Assembly (NCBI GenBank): GCA_029204225.1
Contig: CM055092.1
Coordinates: forward strand, 100,310,200-100,374,199
DNA from: Diphasiastrum complanatum
Taxonomy: Eukaryota; Streptophyta; Lycopodiopsida; Lycopodiales; Lycopodiaceae
Length of the DNA stretch: 64,000 bases
Direction: 5' to 3'
The notes beneath the pieces are model-generated. The model did not search any database and was not told where the DNA came from. It worked only from the letters and a program-made list of their open reading frames with translations. How positions within the stretch are numbered: position 1 is the stretch's first letter; each line of letters opens with the position of its first letter. Of this stretch, positions 13,236 to 26,329 are shown piece after piece. The position numbers were made by a program, and so were the translations under genes.

Positions 13236-16200
13236 TGTAAGAATATTATTGTGTAACATGTAGTGCAAAGTGTATTAATAATACTTTAGATTGAATAACA
13301 CCTCTTGAATACGTAAATTTCCCATCTTTGATAAAGCAGTGAAAGAAAGTTGATCAAAAAACATCACGACATGCTATGCCTCTACATTTTTTAACATTCT
13401 TGGTTCACAATTAAGAAATCAAAAATTTAAACTATGGGCTCACCTACCATGACTTATCGAAGGCATTTTAAAATATCGCCATGCACTTTGATGATGTTCT
13501 AAGGTCTAGTTGGTAGCTTGTTGGTGGATGTTTCGAAACTATAGCCTTGCAATTTCTTATGACATTCTGAAACATGGTATCAATGCATTCAAGTGTAAAG
13601 TGTTTAGATCAAGACTACAGATAAAGATAATGCACTTTCATTTAGCATTCCACAAGATAAAATAAGCCATTTCAATCTACAATATGGTGTAACATGTCAT
13701 AAGATATTAATGAATCATTGAGGTATGCAATTTTCTATAGCGTTCCAAATCGTGGCAAATAAGTCATTCAACTTTGTTGCATTAGAAGTGTTTTATAAGG
13801 TAGCAATGAGACATTTTGAGGTTTGCAATTTAAGATAGCATTGCATAAGCTAGCAAGGTGTCATCACAAGTACATGCATCAACATAACACAACCCTCATC
13901 AAGAAAGTATAAAAACTTGCATTGCAATTAGGTATGAAAGCTTCCTTCCAAAAAGAAAGTTGTTATGTGGTGCACATATTGACGAGAACTTAACGAGATT
14001 GTTTTGCAATCTATAAATGTACATTCATGACATAACATTATTTAAACTCACTAGCAAAATGTCTTTATAATTAAACATTGCACAAAATTGATTTCTACAC
14101 TATGACTCATGTATTTCACACTTGAATTGTGCAGTATGTGAATTTAGATTAGTTAAATGGATTACAATTTCACCAAATAAAATTGTACATAAAATTAAAA
14201 AACTACGAATTTGAAGCTTGTAGTTGTTCTCTCTTTTTAAATCTACTTCACATAAACATTCCACACGAGCAAAACAACTCAATATCAATGTCAAGCATAA
14301 TAATGACATAGAAAGCACCATAGAGAAACTTTCAACCAACCTAGTTTCACATATGTTTGTTCACTGGGAATGTTTGCAACTTTACAAAAAGGTTTTTTCT
14401 CATAGTCTTAGAAGCATCATCTTTTATCATGTGAAATGTGTCTTGTGTTTCTTTGGCTTTTCTAATCTATTCTATTTGTCCATATCTTTTCTCATTGTTA
14501 GAACAAGTGAAATCACAACAAATAGAATCTATTCATCTAATGCATACAACCATCAAACAAATATTCCTTCACAATGAAATAGGTACAAATTATGGAAGAG
14601 AGCAAAGCATAGCCATTGTTGTTATATTCTCCACTCGTAATTGACAATGAAGACAATGAATATAAGATTATTGTGAGCCCCATGGTAATTCCCAAAAGAT
14701 GGAAAACCATGTGTGGTCATAGGGGCCGGTTGAGCCCTTTGGTATTCAGTGACTATTCAGGAATGTCAACCATAAATAAAATTATGGTTTCCATAGACTA
14801 AACAAATAGTACCAATACACATCAAACATATGTTTCATATATCAATAGAAAGCTATCATTAAGAGCTATGGAGTAAAGTTTGTAAACTTGATAATACAAA
14901 TTCCAGCTCTCCATCTTTATTAATAGTTTATTATTTAGCTTAAGTACACCAACAAAAAGAAAATTTTACCAAAGTGTCTTTAGCTTTTTTCATTCATCAT
15001 TGACTAAATGTTTTTGCACATGCAACAATATTAGAAATGATCCTAAATGTCTTCATCCATTGACTACTTTTGCTCCAAGTATATATTCAAAATCTTCAAT
15101 CTTCTTCATAACTTGATTATGAGCATTCATTGCTTTCAAAGATCTTGGATCATTAAGTATTTCAATCATCATCACAACTACCCTTGGTTCACATTCACAA
15201 ATTTAGGAATCAACGAAGGCCCCTTGTGATTGTTGTTTATGTCAATCCATCAAAGAACTGTTAGTTATGCGTTTTCACCTTCAAAACAAGTTCATCTACG
15301 AAATGAGAAAGTTGAGTTGACTCATACTATTTTGAAGTCCTCCAAATTGTGAATCTAGATGTGAATCTTCTTCACAAGCATAACCAAAGATATAAAAAAA
15401 GAATTTAAAACCATTGCCATATTGACCATATTTGGGAGGAAGTGAATTGCAATCATTTTCTTGAGACATGGATTCTCTAATAGTATTTTCTTGGATATCA
15501 CAAGCTGCATGGTCAAATGTAGTAAGCCAAGAGCTGGCAAATCGTTTAGTCCAAGATATCCTCCTATGACTCAACATTCCACTTTAGATGCCATTAATCA
15601 AGGCATCTTCTCTCTCTGGAGATGGGTCAATGGAAACTCTCACATTACCTCAAATAGTGTCAGACCCGAAGCACTTGGCTCTGATCTATGACACACATAT
15701 AAATTCAATCACTAGTGACTCTCTATGAACATTGTCTACTTGCATTCCGTTCAATTATAAGTCCTCATTATCCACTTTAGGCACCTATTCCAAACTTGAC
15801 ATTTTGGGCCCCTCCCCTTGAATCCCCTATGGTCATTTAGGCACCAACAAGGTCTTGGTGATGGATACTATCTATTTTTGCCGGATTTGTAGGCAAATGT
15901 CTCTCTAGAGCAATGTCCTAAACCATCTACCTCAAGGTTCTTTATGAGATTTATCATTTCAAGGAGGCCTTCGCCTTCTCCTACTAGGTCCTTTTTGTGG
16001 ACTTTCAATAGTCTTACATAGTACCAATGCAATTAGTAATATCCCTTGGGGAAGAACTCTAGTAATGCCCTTTATAACATCAAGTCATGGAGTTTCTCTC
16101 TATAATTTTGATCCCCTAAATATTCATGCTAGTTCACCATGTACTTTTTTCTTGACTTATGAATATAACACATTGCCTACATTTTTGTAGGACCTCCCTT

Positions 16201-18950
16201 GTCAAAAATCATGAATCTGAGTTATAGATGAATGCAAAATTGACAAATCAAGAGAGATTTATTGATCGGATGGGAGCCATTGATGAGAAGGGAGATCTAA
16301 CAAAAACACCAAAGGTAAAAAAATGCCAATCAAGGCCTCAAAGCCAACTTACAACTTTAGACAAAGATCTTGATAAATTCCTTGATGAAGTGGCTATCCA
16401 AAGGTCAAGGCGTACTTCAAAAGGCCACTCCAATGAATGTGTAGTGAAGAGACTTGAAAGCCTTATCCTCATCCTTAAGGCATAAAGATACTTTTGTCAC
16501 CAGAACAGGTAGCCTTGAGTCTCTTCATGGAAATGCACGACACATACTTTGGCTATATATGACCCCATCATAAACAAGAATAAAGAGAGGTGAGATCAAA
16601 GAGAGAAAAGAGTTAGATTTTCCCATATTTGCTCGAGTTCATCATGATTTTGAAATCTAGATGTGTCATTTTGTTGTTATTCCATGTTGCATTTTGCACC
16701 ATCATGAGTCCAAAAGTTTTGTCATTCCTTTGTGTTGATGATGTGGATATCCCTTTAGTCACTATAATTTTTACTTGGTTCCTATTTTTGGAGTGATTTT
16801 GATGGGTGCTTGAGAACTTGAAGTTTGATGCTATGTGAGTCTTGTGATAGAGGGAAGGATATTGTTGCTTACTATTACTATGGACCTACTATTGAGGGCA
16901 TATTGGGATCATTAGTTCTTGACTTGGAGGAAGTAGGGTGTATTGTGTAGTGAGTGTGAGGTGTACTCTAAACTCATTTTGAGAATTTGTTCTATCATTT
17001 TTTTGTTCTTTTAAAGTTAAAAATGGTTCTTGACTCTATTTCTTAAGAGGTTGCTAAAGTGGTTGCATGAGTACAATGAAATGTTTGAAAATCGAGATGT
17101 GTTTTTCTCTATCTTTAGTTTGATGATAGAATTGATTGATGTCATCTTGGTGTCTTGATAAGCATGATGGACTAGTATATTGATTCTTGATCAAAGATAT
17201 AGGATGTGCAATCTTGTTGGAACTAATCTTGCCCTATCGAAAAGGGGGAGATATACTTATGATGGATGAAACATACCATATGAGCTCAAAAATCAATCCA
17301 TTGATATCTTAATGTAGGACCACATCATCCAAAGATCTCATTGGAGTAGGTGGGTGTTGGAAAAAGCACCTCTTGGCATCTAGAAAAAAAAAATGGCTTG
17401 AGATTCTAGCTCAATACATTTGTGTAGGAAGTTACACCATGAAAAGATACCTTGTTGGTTAATTGATGACATGAGAGTAAAATTCAATCCTTTTGAAAAA
17501 TTGTAGCCAAAGGATATAGTCATCATCCCTTGAATAATTTTGATGCAGATCTAACTAGCATGATCTAACTAGCATGGCTCTCTCATGTCTATTAGTGACC
17601 TGAGTGTGAGGTGAGCGAGAGCCAAGAGCCCCATAGATAGCCATTTTGAGGCTTTGCGATAAATCAAGTCACAACCAGTATGAGTTAATGGGGGGTTGGA
17701 GTTGCATCCCACACTCGAAGGTGCGAGAGCCGTGATCATGATTAGCAGGAGACATGTGTAATCATGGTCAAGACATAGCTCTCTTTGAAGGATCACGAGG
17801 GAAAAGGTACACAAGGGATGAAGAGTTGAATGGAATCATTGGCCCATTGATAACTCCATATCTTTAGAGCCCATGAGAGACTTAGTTTATATGTGGGCCA
17901 CTGGCAAGTAATTTTGTGTGGGGTGGTGGACCGCACTTCCACGTGCTATTTTGAATGATTCAAATGCTTAAACACATGTATATATTGGCGCCCTACCTAA
18001 TGGACAGGCAGCCGCCTACCAAAATGCGTGAAGACAAATATTTACCTGATGATTGTTGATAAGAATGAACACCATTTGCATGCATGACGGATTTATGACC
18101 AAGGTTTCTGCTCAAATGAAGCTTATAACTTTGTGCAGGAGGCCCTATAAGCAAATGGTTTGCTTCAGTTTTATTCTAGAATACTAGTGATGAATATGAA
18201 ATACTTTTGCTTAGATGCCATGAATGTGAAGACTTCTTGTAAATGGACAACAATATGTTTGATACTTCTTACTATAGGAATTGAGTGTGTTGCTTCTTTT
18301 TTACAATAGGAACCAAAAACAATTGGGTATTCTACCAAATCCTATGCAAAAACTTGAAACAGTTATGTGAGTCCTTGCTCACAACAAAAAATCAATCACT
18401 TTGAATTTGGATCTGGCCTCTATCTTCTGATGAAGCACTTACAATTCTGATGTCAAATTTTTCCACGATTTTGAAATGAATAAAAAACACTTTGGAAACA
18501 CACATGCAACTCAAACACAACCCTTTGTGTGAAAATATTTGACCAATTCCATGTGAAATTCTACATGCATGTCAATCTAGACATTGTCAACATTATTGCA
18601 TGTCATACTAGACCAACTAGACTTTATGCATGTCATTGGAACTTGATCTATCTAGCCCAAACTCACCCTATTCTACAAGGATATGTGCTCAATTCACATA
18701 CCTTGGATATGTACAAAGTATTTACATGGGTAGGACCCCCCAAACATCAACAAACATAAGATAGAGATGTTTTACAATTTTTAACAAGGATGGCTGCCTT
18801 TGTTGTGATGGTGCACCCTCTTGAGACACTTTTACAGTCATCCATGAGTGATGCCAACTTGCATTGTTGTAGGAGTGCAATCAGAATCCAACATCACGGG
18901 AGTAACACAGTCCGAAATCCCTCATTTTTTGAAGGTACTGTAGGATTCGC
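13236..18950. other. gene-poor AT-rich stretch
   Basis: No coding region, RNA gene or element end that I can support. Short frames (for example 14224-14577, and the charged 85-codon frame at 16228-16485) match no family I recognise and lack flanking splice signals. It may contain old, unrecognisable transposon sequence. Confidence 0.4.
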
Positions 18951-18951
18951 T

Positions 18952-19862
18952 TCACAATCTTTCAGTGTATAGGACTTGGTTCATGTTGAATTGGCTCATC
19001 CTAAACACGGCATAAGTAATGTCGGGGCGCATGTTATCCGCTAGATACATCAATGATCCAATTAGCCTCTTGTAAGGCATGTGTTGCATGGCCTCCTTCT
19101 CTTCGTCGATTTTTGGACCATCTTCGTTTGTCAGAATCGTTCCTGCAAGCATTGGGGTGTTGGTCCCTCTGCAATGTGTCATCCTGAAATCATCTAGGAT
19201 CTTTTGGATGTACCTAGACTGATGAAGGTATAGCTCTCCTTCATCATAGTTGTGGTCAATTTGCAAGCCTTGATAGCATCTAGCTTGTCCTAGGTCTGTT
19301 ATCTCGAAATGTTTCGAGATGTTCCTCTTCACTCGCGCAATCAGCTCTTCGCTTCTGTATAGAATCAATGTGTCATCCATGTAGACAGCAATGATTATGA
19401 TCTTTCCGTTTGTGATCTTTACATATACATTGTAATCAACCATCAGTGGTTGGAAACCCAAGGATCGTAGAGCATGATCCTTCTTCTGGTACCACTGTCG
19501 CGTGGATTGCTTCAAATCGTAGATCTTGTGTATTCGGCAGGCGTAGATGGCAAGTGACGTGCAAATGTAACCAGGAGGTTGGTCAATGTAGACTTTTTTG
19601 TCTAATTTGCCAGGTCAACAAGCGTTAGGCTATCTTCAATGGAGGAGGATAAGACGGCTACTGCCTTGTCGTTCCTTTCTCTCCACTCTCGTAGCTCTCT
19701 GTCGGTGGTTGTAGGCATCTCTTCGATGCCGTCCACCCAGGGCCATAAGCTTTCTTCCTTCAAAATGAGAGAGGTCTTTACCTTCCATGCTAGGAAGTTA
19801 GACCTGGATGAGTCGAGGATGGTGCAGATCTTCGACTGTATGCTGCTTATAGATGCCATCAT
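18952..19862 (-). pseudogene. Ty1/copia relic: gag joined directly to RT
   Basis: Reading leftward, 19862-19602 encodes the N-terminus of copia gag (FLAWKVKTSLIL, ESLWPWVDGIEE; UBN2-like). From about 19602 it passes straight into the reverse transcriptase (YIDQPPGY, DLKQSTRQWYQK, the catalytic VYMDDTLIL box, KHFEITDLGQA, RLIGSLMYLA). The nucleocapsid, protease, integrase and first part of RT have been deleted. RNase H is cut off at 18952. The RT piece itself is open for 187 codons. Confidence 0.88.
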
Positions 19863-20089
19863 TGTGAACTATATTTTTCAGCTTGTTTCTAACTCTTCGT
19901 TCTGAATGTATGATCTCCTAGATCTGATAGCCTTCATATATCTGATTGGGTCTTGTTGTAATAAGCTCCAATTGAATTTGAAGTTATTAAAAGCTCTTAT
20001 ACCACTGTTGAGAAGCCAAGTGGCAATTGTTGCACGAACGAAATCGAAAGAGATTCATGTTTGCACTCTCTTCTCTTCGAACCTCGATT

Positions 20090-20101
20090 GCTCTGATACA
20101 A
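20090..20101 (-). promoter_or_regulatory. copia primer binding site, tRNA-iMet type
   Basis: On the minus strand this reads TTGTATCAGAGC, one mismatch from the usual TGGTATCAGAGC. It lies about 230 bp upstream of the copia gag above and marks the end of its 5' LTR. Confidence 0.7.
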
Positions 20102-20102
20102 T

Positions 20103-20690
20103 TGATGTGTATCTTAGCATGAACAACGGGGTCACTGTACTCAGAGAGAATTGATTTTGACCAGTGTGTTGCTTGATCAAATCTACAATGTTCTAGAGTG
20201 TAGACAAACACTGCTGACCTACATTTTAATTTGTTTAAGCATTCAACAAGAATGAGCTAGTGTGTGGAATAAAAATAAATAGTTGAACATGTACTGGCAA
20301 TGATCAGATACCAAAACATTCGATATCATTCAAGATAAAGAAAAACATGTGCATTACAGCTACTGTATTATCGATGACCTTTTCTTGAGCGTTGTGCGAC
20401 AAACCCACCCAGCACATCGGCACTAGAGATACTATGTCTCTCACGAATTATATCTGATAGTCTCGCTTACTAGCGGTCTCTTGGACATCGGCTGGAAATT
20501 CTATGCCTAGCTCACATTGATATTCAACCGATTTTCTTGTGTTCGTCCTGTTTATATATGGATTGAGAGAAATCATTTAGTCTAATCACTGATTACAAGA
20601 ACGACTAGTTAAGCATGTTTGAACGGCAGAGGTGCTTCTCCTCTTTGTACTTTGCTTGATCTCATTTGTACTTGGAACGTGAAGATCCAC
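20103..20690 (-). mobile_element. probable 5' LTR of the copia relic (outer end approximate)
   Basis: It starts immediately outside the primer site. A minus-strand TATA box lies in CCATATATAAACAGG (about 20548-20562). No second copy of this LTR is seen left of the RT fragment, so the element is truncated. The outer boundary is uncertain. Confidence 0.5.
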
Positions 20691-21615
20691 CATTTTTTGG
20701 TCTTCGGGTGTTTTGAGCTTCGTGGCTTTGTGTCTTCCTTTGGGTCTTCGGCTTCCCCTTCGAGGTCCTTCGGGGTATACTTGTTTAGAGTTTGACCTTG
20801 GCGAGCTTGTATGGCATGGATTTGCCCATGCTACAAGGAGCTTGAACTCCTATCGATCTTCCTGGGAGGTCCATGGGGCTAGTATGGCACGGATCTGCCC
20901 TAGTACCTAGCACTCATGCAAGACTCAAGTCTCTTTGTATTTTATGTATTACAAGATAGCTTCTTATGTGTAGAATGTTAATGTGAACTTAATACATTTG
21001 GTTTGTCCTTATACTGATCAACATGGCATCTTCCCTAATTGTGAAAAATCCAGCAACTTGACACATGTGGGAACAAGTGTGAATGATCATTACCGTGCTT
21101 TATGGTGGCACACAAATTACTTGCAGAGTAATACTACAATCTACCAACAGATCTGAAGCTAGAGCACAATTTAGAATGCTACAGATCAAAGCTACATTAA
21201 TTCCTCACAAATAGAAAAATTACACAAGCAAACTAATGTATGAAGAAGACACCAATCTCGAGTTAGAGAGAGAATAAAATTACAAGCAAAATAGAATGAG
21301 ATCCAATTTTGACATTATGACCTTACCAAAGCTTGATTTATCATTAGAAATGAAAGAGAACCTCATGTAGATATATAGAGGGAGCATAAATTTGTGGTAC
21401 TACTAGTATTTAATGAATTTCCTACACCTATTCAAGTGTAAACTACTACCATATTGACACCTAACAACTTGCATGCAGAAATTGCACCAAACTTCTACCT
21501 ACTTTCTTCAATTGTCAATTTCTCAACTACATATGTACAAAACTACGTGCATGTGTCCATTACTATATTTGCATGCCTTGCATGTCACAATGGAAACTTA
21601 GGACACAATGCATTT
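20691..21615. other. unassigned sequence
   Basis: No gene found. 20690-20900 contains a short imperfect repeat around GGCATGGATTTGCCC and GGCACGGATCTGCCC. The rest is AT-rich without recognisable features. Confidence 0.4.
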
Positions 21616-21891
21616 TGTTAGAAATCAATGATAAACTTCATTGTTACAATTCTTAGTTACTGTTTACGATGTACTTTATTACTAGTTGTAACTAGCCGTT
21701 GGCTACTCTAGTAGTCTACTCCTAGGTTCTCCCTCTCTATCAAGGTTCAGGGTTTATATGTACATTTTACATTCAGTATGTTGTAGTGTGATAGATTGAT
21801 AGTGTGTGTTCTTCTTTCGGCTTCTTTGGTGATTGCTTATGGTGAATGCTTGATGTTGCATATCTGATTGTTGACATGGTATCAGAGTAGC
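21616..21891 (+). mobile_element. copia-type LTR (21616-21876) with primer site
   Basis: The 261-bp segment begins TGTTAGAAATC and ends TTGACA. It is followed directly by TGGTATCAGAGTAGC (21877-21891), a tRNA-iMet primer site. That is the structure of a 5' LTR of a plus-strand copia element. Its own gag does not follow: from 21911 the sequence is antisense copia RT, so only the LTR and primer site survive. Confidence 0.8.
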
Positions 21892-21910
21892 AATAGTCCT
21901 GCCTGCCTGA

Positions 21911-23745
21911 TCAGTGGATACAGCTTGTCACAGGCTCCACAACGAAGTGAGAAAGTCCTTCACGGGATGTGAAAGCTTGGAGAGATAGAAATGGCTTAGG
22001 GGTGTCAATCCCTTTACAATCTTTCATGCCAAACCTTTCAAGAATGGAAGTAGCATACTTTGATTGACTTATAAAAGTAAAATCACTACCTCTAACAACT
22101 TTTATTCCAAGTATGAACTTTAGAGGTCCTAGATCTACCATATTGAATTCACTAGACAAAGAAGCTTTAAAATTTCTTATGCCTTCACCATCAGTTCATG
22201 TCAATATGATATCATCAACATAAAGAACTAAAATGATGATCTTTCCATCATTACATTTGATGTACAAAGAAGGCTCATAAGAGCTAAAAAGCCAAGGGAA
22301 TAGAGAAAATCATGCAACCTAGAGTACCAAGCTCTAGGTGCTTGCTTCAAGCCATATAGGCTCTTCTTTAAGTGGCGATAACTCCATTGAGATATGTTGT
22401 CTATACATCCATTTGATGTATTTCCAAATCTGCTACAACGACAAATGATAGCAAAAGTCGAATAGAAGAATGCTTGACTATTGGATTAAAGGTCTCAGTG
22501 TAATTGACGTTGTATACCTGAGAAAATCCTCTGGCGACAAGTCATGTCTTTCTTCTGTTGATGCTTCCATCTGCATTGTACTTGACTTTAGAAATCCATT
22601 TGCAATCAACTACGTTTCTGCTAGTAGGTAATTCGACAATTGTCCATGCCTGGTTCTTGATAAGAGATGAATACTCTTTATTTATAGCTTCTTTCCAGAG
22701 ATCTGAATCAAGTTGACTGAGTGCCTCTTGGATAGTCGTCGATTCCTAAACAAGATAGGCTGTAGACACGTCGATATATCTCTCAGGTGGTCTACTAGTC
22801 CTTGAAGATCTTCTGGGTAGTACATGAAGTTGATCATTTCCATCATGTTGTAGTTGCTGATCTGCAACATCATCATCTTTTGTTTCGTCGTTGATTTGTT
22901 GTTTGTCAAAAGTAGAAGAGCTTGGACCTTCAATGAGAATAGTCGACTGAGGAACTGGAAAGTTCAATGCGTCAGGAGAATCTGAAAGGTCGGCTACATG
23001 GGGACTACCCTTTCCTTTGAGGTCTTGAAACTGATCTTCAATGAAGATGGCATTCCGGCCAATGAATATACTTGATGGGATCGAACAACTTGTAGGCTTG
23101 ATCTGAAGTAGTGTAACTGATGAAAACACATTTGATACTCTGGCGAGTTTCTTCCTGAGATCATGAGGTATCTGCGCAAAAGCAGTACATCCAAAAACTC
23201 ATAAGTTTGATAAAGAAGGTTTGGTACCTATCCAAACTTCGAATGGTGTTTTGTCTGAGAGGCCTTTAGTAGGACATCTGTTCTAAATATAGGTTGTTGT
23301 TGAAACAGCTTCAGCCCAGAAGCATTTCGGAAGTGTCGCATGTGATAACATGCACTTTGCTGATTCAACTAAAGTTCTGTTCTTTCTCTCAGCAAGACCA
23401 TTTGACTGAGGCGAATAGGAGGTGATGTATTGTTGTTCAATGTTGTTGTTAAGACAATACTCCTTGAATTCGTTGGAGATGTATTCTCCCTAGTTATCTG
23501 ACCTCAATGCTTTGATTCGTTTGTCAGTTTGATTCTCAGCATGCTCTTTGAATTGTCTGAATATGATGAAAGCCTCTGATTTCTGTTTAATGAAATAAAC
23601 AACTATTCTTCTAGAGAATTCGTCAATAAAGGTAATGAAATACTTTGCATCTAGCAATGAAGGAGTTTGCATAGGTCCACATATATCTGTATGAACAACA
23701 TCTAACAAATCTTTTGCTGCATGCCTATGGTTTGATCTAAAATGA
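21911..23745 (-). pseudogene. Ty1/copia relic: integrase to RT
   Basis: Reading leftward, integrase starts near 23745 with LLDVVHTDICGPM, then ITFIDEFSRR, ALRSDN and the PQSNGLAERKNRT box holding the catalytic Glu. A linker rich in Ser/Asp (22746-23129) ends in the typical RRSSRTSRPPERY. RT follows with LVARGFSQVYNVNYTETF and breaks up into several frames, then recovers at 21911-22159 with VDLGPLKFILGIKV. It is cut before RNase H. At both ends it abuts unrelated element pieces. Confidence 0.85.
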
Positions 23746-23764
23746 GCGTCAGAGATCTATTAAT

Positions 23765-25195
23765 CTGACATGAGCTCTCCTGATAATTATGAAGTAAGGA
23801 AGGGGCAGCGAACGAATTTATAAGAAAAATCTAGGGCAGGCGTCGGATGCAAGCTATCATGGGGAATGTCGGTGGAATTTTGGGTCCAAAAAAGTAGAAA
23901 GGACCCGAAACATTGATAAGTATCAAAAAAATTTCAGTCACGTGAAAAAATCACGATTTTTTCGAATCGATACAAACTCGAAAAAATCTTAAAAATTAGA
24001 GTCGAGTATCCAAATTTTCAAAGTATGTAGAAATTTCCAAGGAACAACAAAAACAAAAGGTATTGAAAAAATTACAAAGGATCGACTTTCGAGCCCGTGC
24101 TTAAAAATCGAAGTGTTCACATAGTTTTTGTATTTTTCAAGTGTATCAAATAGAGGGTATTGTAAAAATTTGGGTAGGAATATACATGGAAAAAAATAAG
24201 TCTAATCATCGGACACGAGAAAAGAAAAGAGAAAATAAAAGAAAATGAGAAGAAATTCTGAAATGCACCTTAAACATGATCTATGGTAAAGGTGTCTTTA
24301 TAGTATCATCGTAGATGGCTACCATTGACTAAGGTGTCAAATGGTATGCCTTCTAGCGTCTCTAATTGAAAGACCCCTTTCGAATAACAACTCGAAAGTT
24401 GAATTCTAAAAGAATCAACAACCATCGTGCAATTCATCCAGTTTTGCAAGGTTTATTCAATAGGTAAAGAAGAGCATGATGGTCGGTATAGAAAACAAAA
24501 AACTGGCCTAGCAAATAATATCGAAATTGTTGAACAACATAGACCATTGCTAGTGCTTCTCGATCTGTTGTAAAATAGTTAACCTTAGCCGAAACAAGCT
24601 GACGGCTCAGGAAATGAATTGGAAAATCATTTTCATATTCTCCGGGTTGTGGTAAAACAACACCAATAGCATACTTACTAGTGCCCATATGCACATGGAA
24701 TTCCTTAGTATAATCAGGCACGCGAAGAATGGGCGTGGTAACTAAAGCCTGTTTAAGATCTTCAAAGTCTTTAATCATGTCTTCTGTCCACATTGGGTTG
24801 GTAACGATTTGATATACTAACGCGCTTTATCAACATAGTGTATTATAAAAATTTGATAATAACCTATGTGGCCTAGAAAGATATAAATTTCTTTCATTGT
24901 GTCAGGTAGGGGCATTTCAAGAATGACTCTGATCTTTTCCGGATCAGTACCATTTTGAGAAATAATATGGCCCGGTACCACACCATGGGTAACCCAAATC
25001 TGGCACTTGTCTGTATTCAATGAAATTCTGAACCTTCGACAACAAATGAACACTTGTTCAAGGGCATCGAGATGCTTATCTTGAAGGAATACACACCAAG
25101 ATCATCGAGATAAATCTCTAGATTCTTGTGCAACAGATCCTTGAAAGCTCGTTGCATCACCCTTTGAAAAGTGGATGGGGCATTGCTTCTGCCCA
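23765..25195 (-). pseudogene. gypsy relic: RT-RNase H with integrase deleted
   Basis: From 25195 leftward: NAPSTFQRVMQRAF, LEIYLDDLGVY, RISLNTDKCQIWVTHGVV and an RNase H-like domain with EFHVHMGTSKYAIG and TDREALAMVYVVQQF. At about 24380 the frame passes from VVIRKG of RNase H to the last residues of a gypsy pol (PFDTLVNGSHLRRYY), so nearly all of integrase is gone. Then 24280-23765 is non-coding, like the 3' spacer of element 1. Same lineage as elements 1 and 2. Confidence 0.82.
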
Positions 25196-26310
25196 GAACT
25201 TCACAGGTAGGTGTGCTTGATGTAGCATGGATATGGTTGAGTTGAGAAGAGTTCGATTCTTCCTTTCTGCAATCTTGTTCTGTTGAGGTGAATAGGAAGT
25301 GGTCTACATGGACATCTTGTTAGAGATGTATTTGACGCCACCATCAGTTCGGAGTGCCTTCCCTTTTGTAGACGTTTATGTCTCAACCATGGCCTTGAAT
25401 CTCTTGAAGCATTCAAAGGCTTCATATTTGTGCTTAGTGAACATGACTGTAGACCATCTAAAATAGTCATCTATTAAAGTGATAAAATAGATTGCATCTC
25501 CTAAAGGACAAAGTTGGCATTGGACCACAAAGATCGCTATGTACAAGATCCAATACATGCTTTGTTTTGATGGAATGTAATTTTGGAAGCTTGCTTCTAG
25601 AGTGCTTCCCATAGATGCATGATTCACAAAAGAAAGATTTCTTATCTAATGAAGAAGGGAAATTCAGTCCATCAACTAAATTATTACAATGCATATAAGA
25701 AAGTGATCTTGTATTCACATGTCCAAATTGACTATGCCATAGAACAGCACTGTCATTTACATTTTCATTAGAGATACTAGCAAATGCAGCTAGAGTACGT
25801 AAAGATTTACGACTCTAGTGCATGTAGTCAGAGTAGTATCTTTCTTGAGTATTGTACACTTCTCAGATGAGAAAGTAACAGTGTAGCCCTCATCAGTTAT
25901 CTTAGAGACTAATAATAGGTTCTTTGATAACTGAGAAACATGAAGGACGTTAGGAACACAAATAGATAGATGTTGTTGAAGGTGATCTTCATTGTTACTT
26001 TGTCTTCCACACGTATGGTGGTTGAATCTCTGAGGTAGATGAATTGATCTCTGTTGTAAGCTGCATACTCGGTAAACCATTCTTTGCGAGAGGTCATGTA
26101 TTGGGTAGCACCGTTGTCCAAGTACCAGCTATCATAGTCTTCGTTGCTGCTGCTGTAAGCCATTAACAAATGTGTATCTTGCTCTTTGAATTCTGCCGCG
26201 TTGGAGGAGTCAGGTTGTTGTTGTCGTTGTTGCTTCTTTGTCTTGTTGTAGATCCAGATACGACACTCCTTGATGTCATGATTGGCTCTCTTGCAATATC
26301 TGTAGAAAAG
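25195..26310 (-). pseudogene. Ty1/copia relic: nucleocapsid to integrase
   Basis: Reading leftward: a degenerate zinc knuckle YRYCKRANHDIKEC (first Cys replaced by Tyr), the protease region WYLDNGATQYMT (25909-26169; usual DSGA reads DNGA), the pre-integrase zinc region with FCESCIYGKHSRS, LDLVHSDLCGPM, and the core up to IAERKNRTLL and KFWAEA. It ends exactly where the gypsy RT fragment begins, in another frame. Confidence 0.85.
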
Positions 26311-26329
26311 CTTCTTGCGTGATCAGGAC

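Noticed and set aside
14224-14644. Short overlapping plus-strand ORFs
   Set aside because: AT-rich, no motif, no splice context; likely chance frames.
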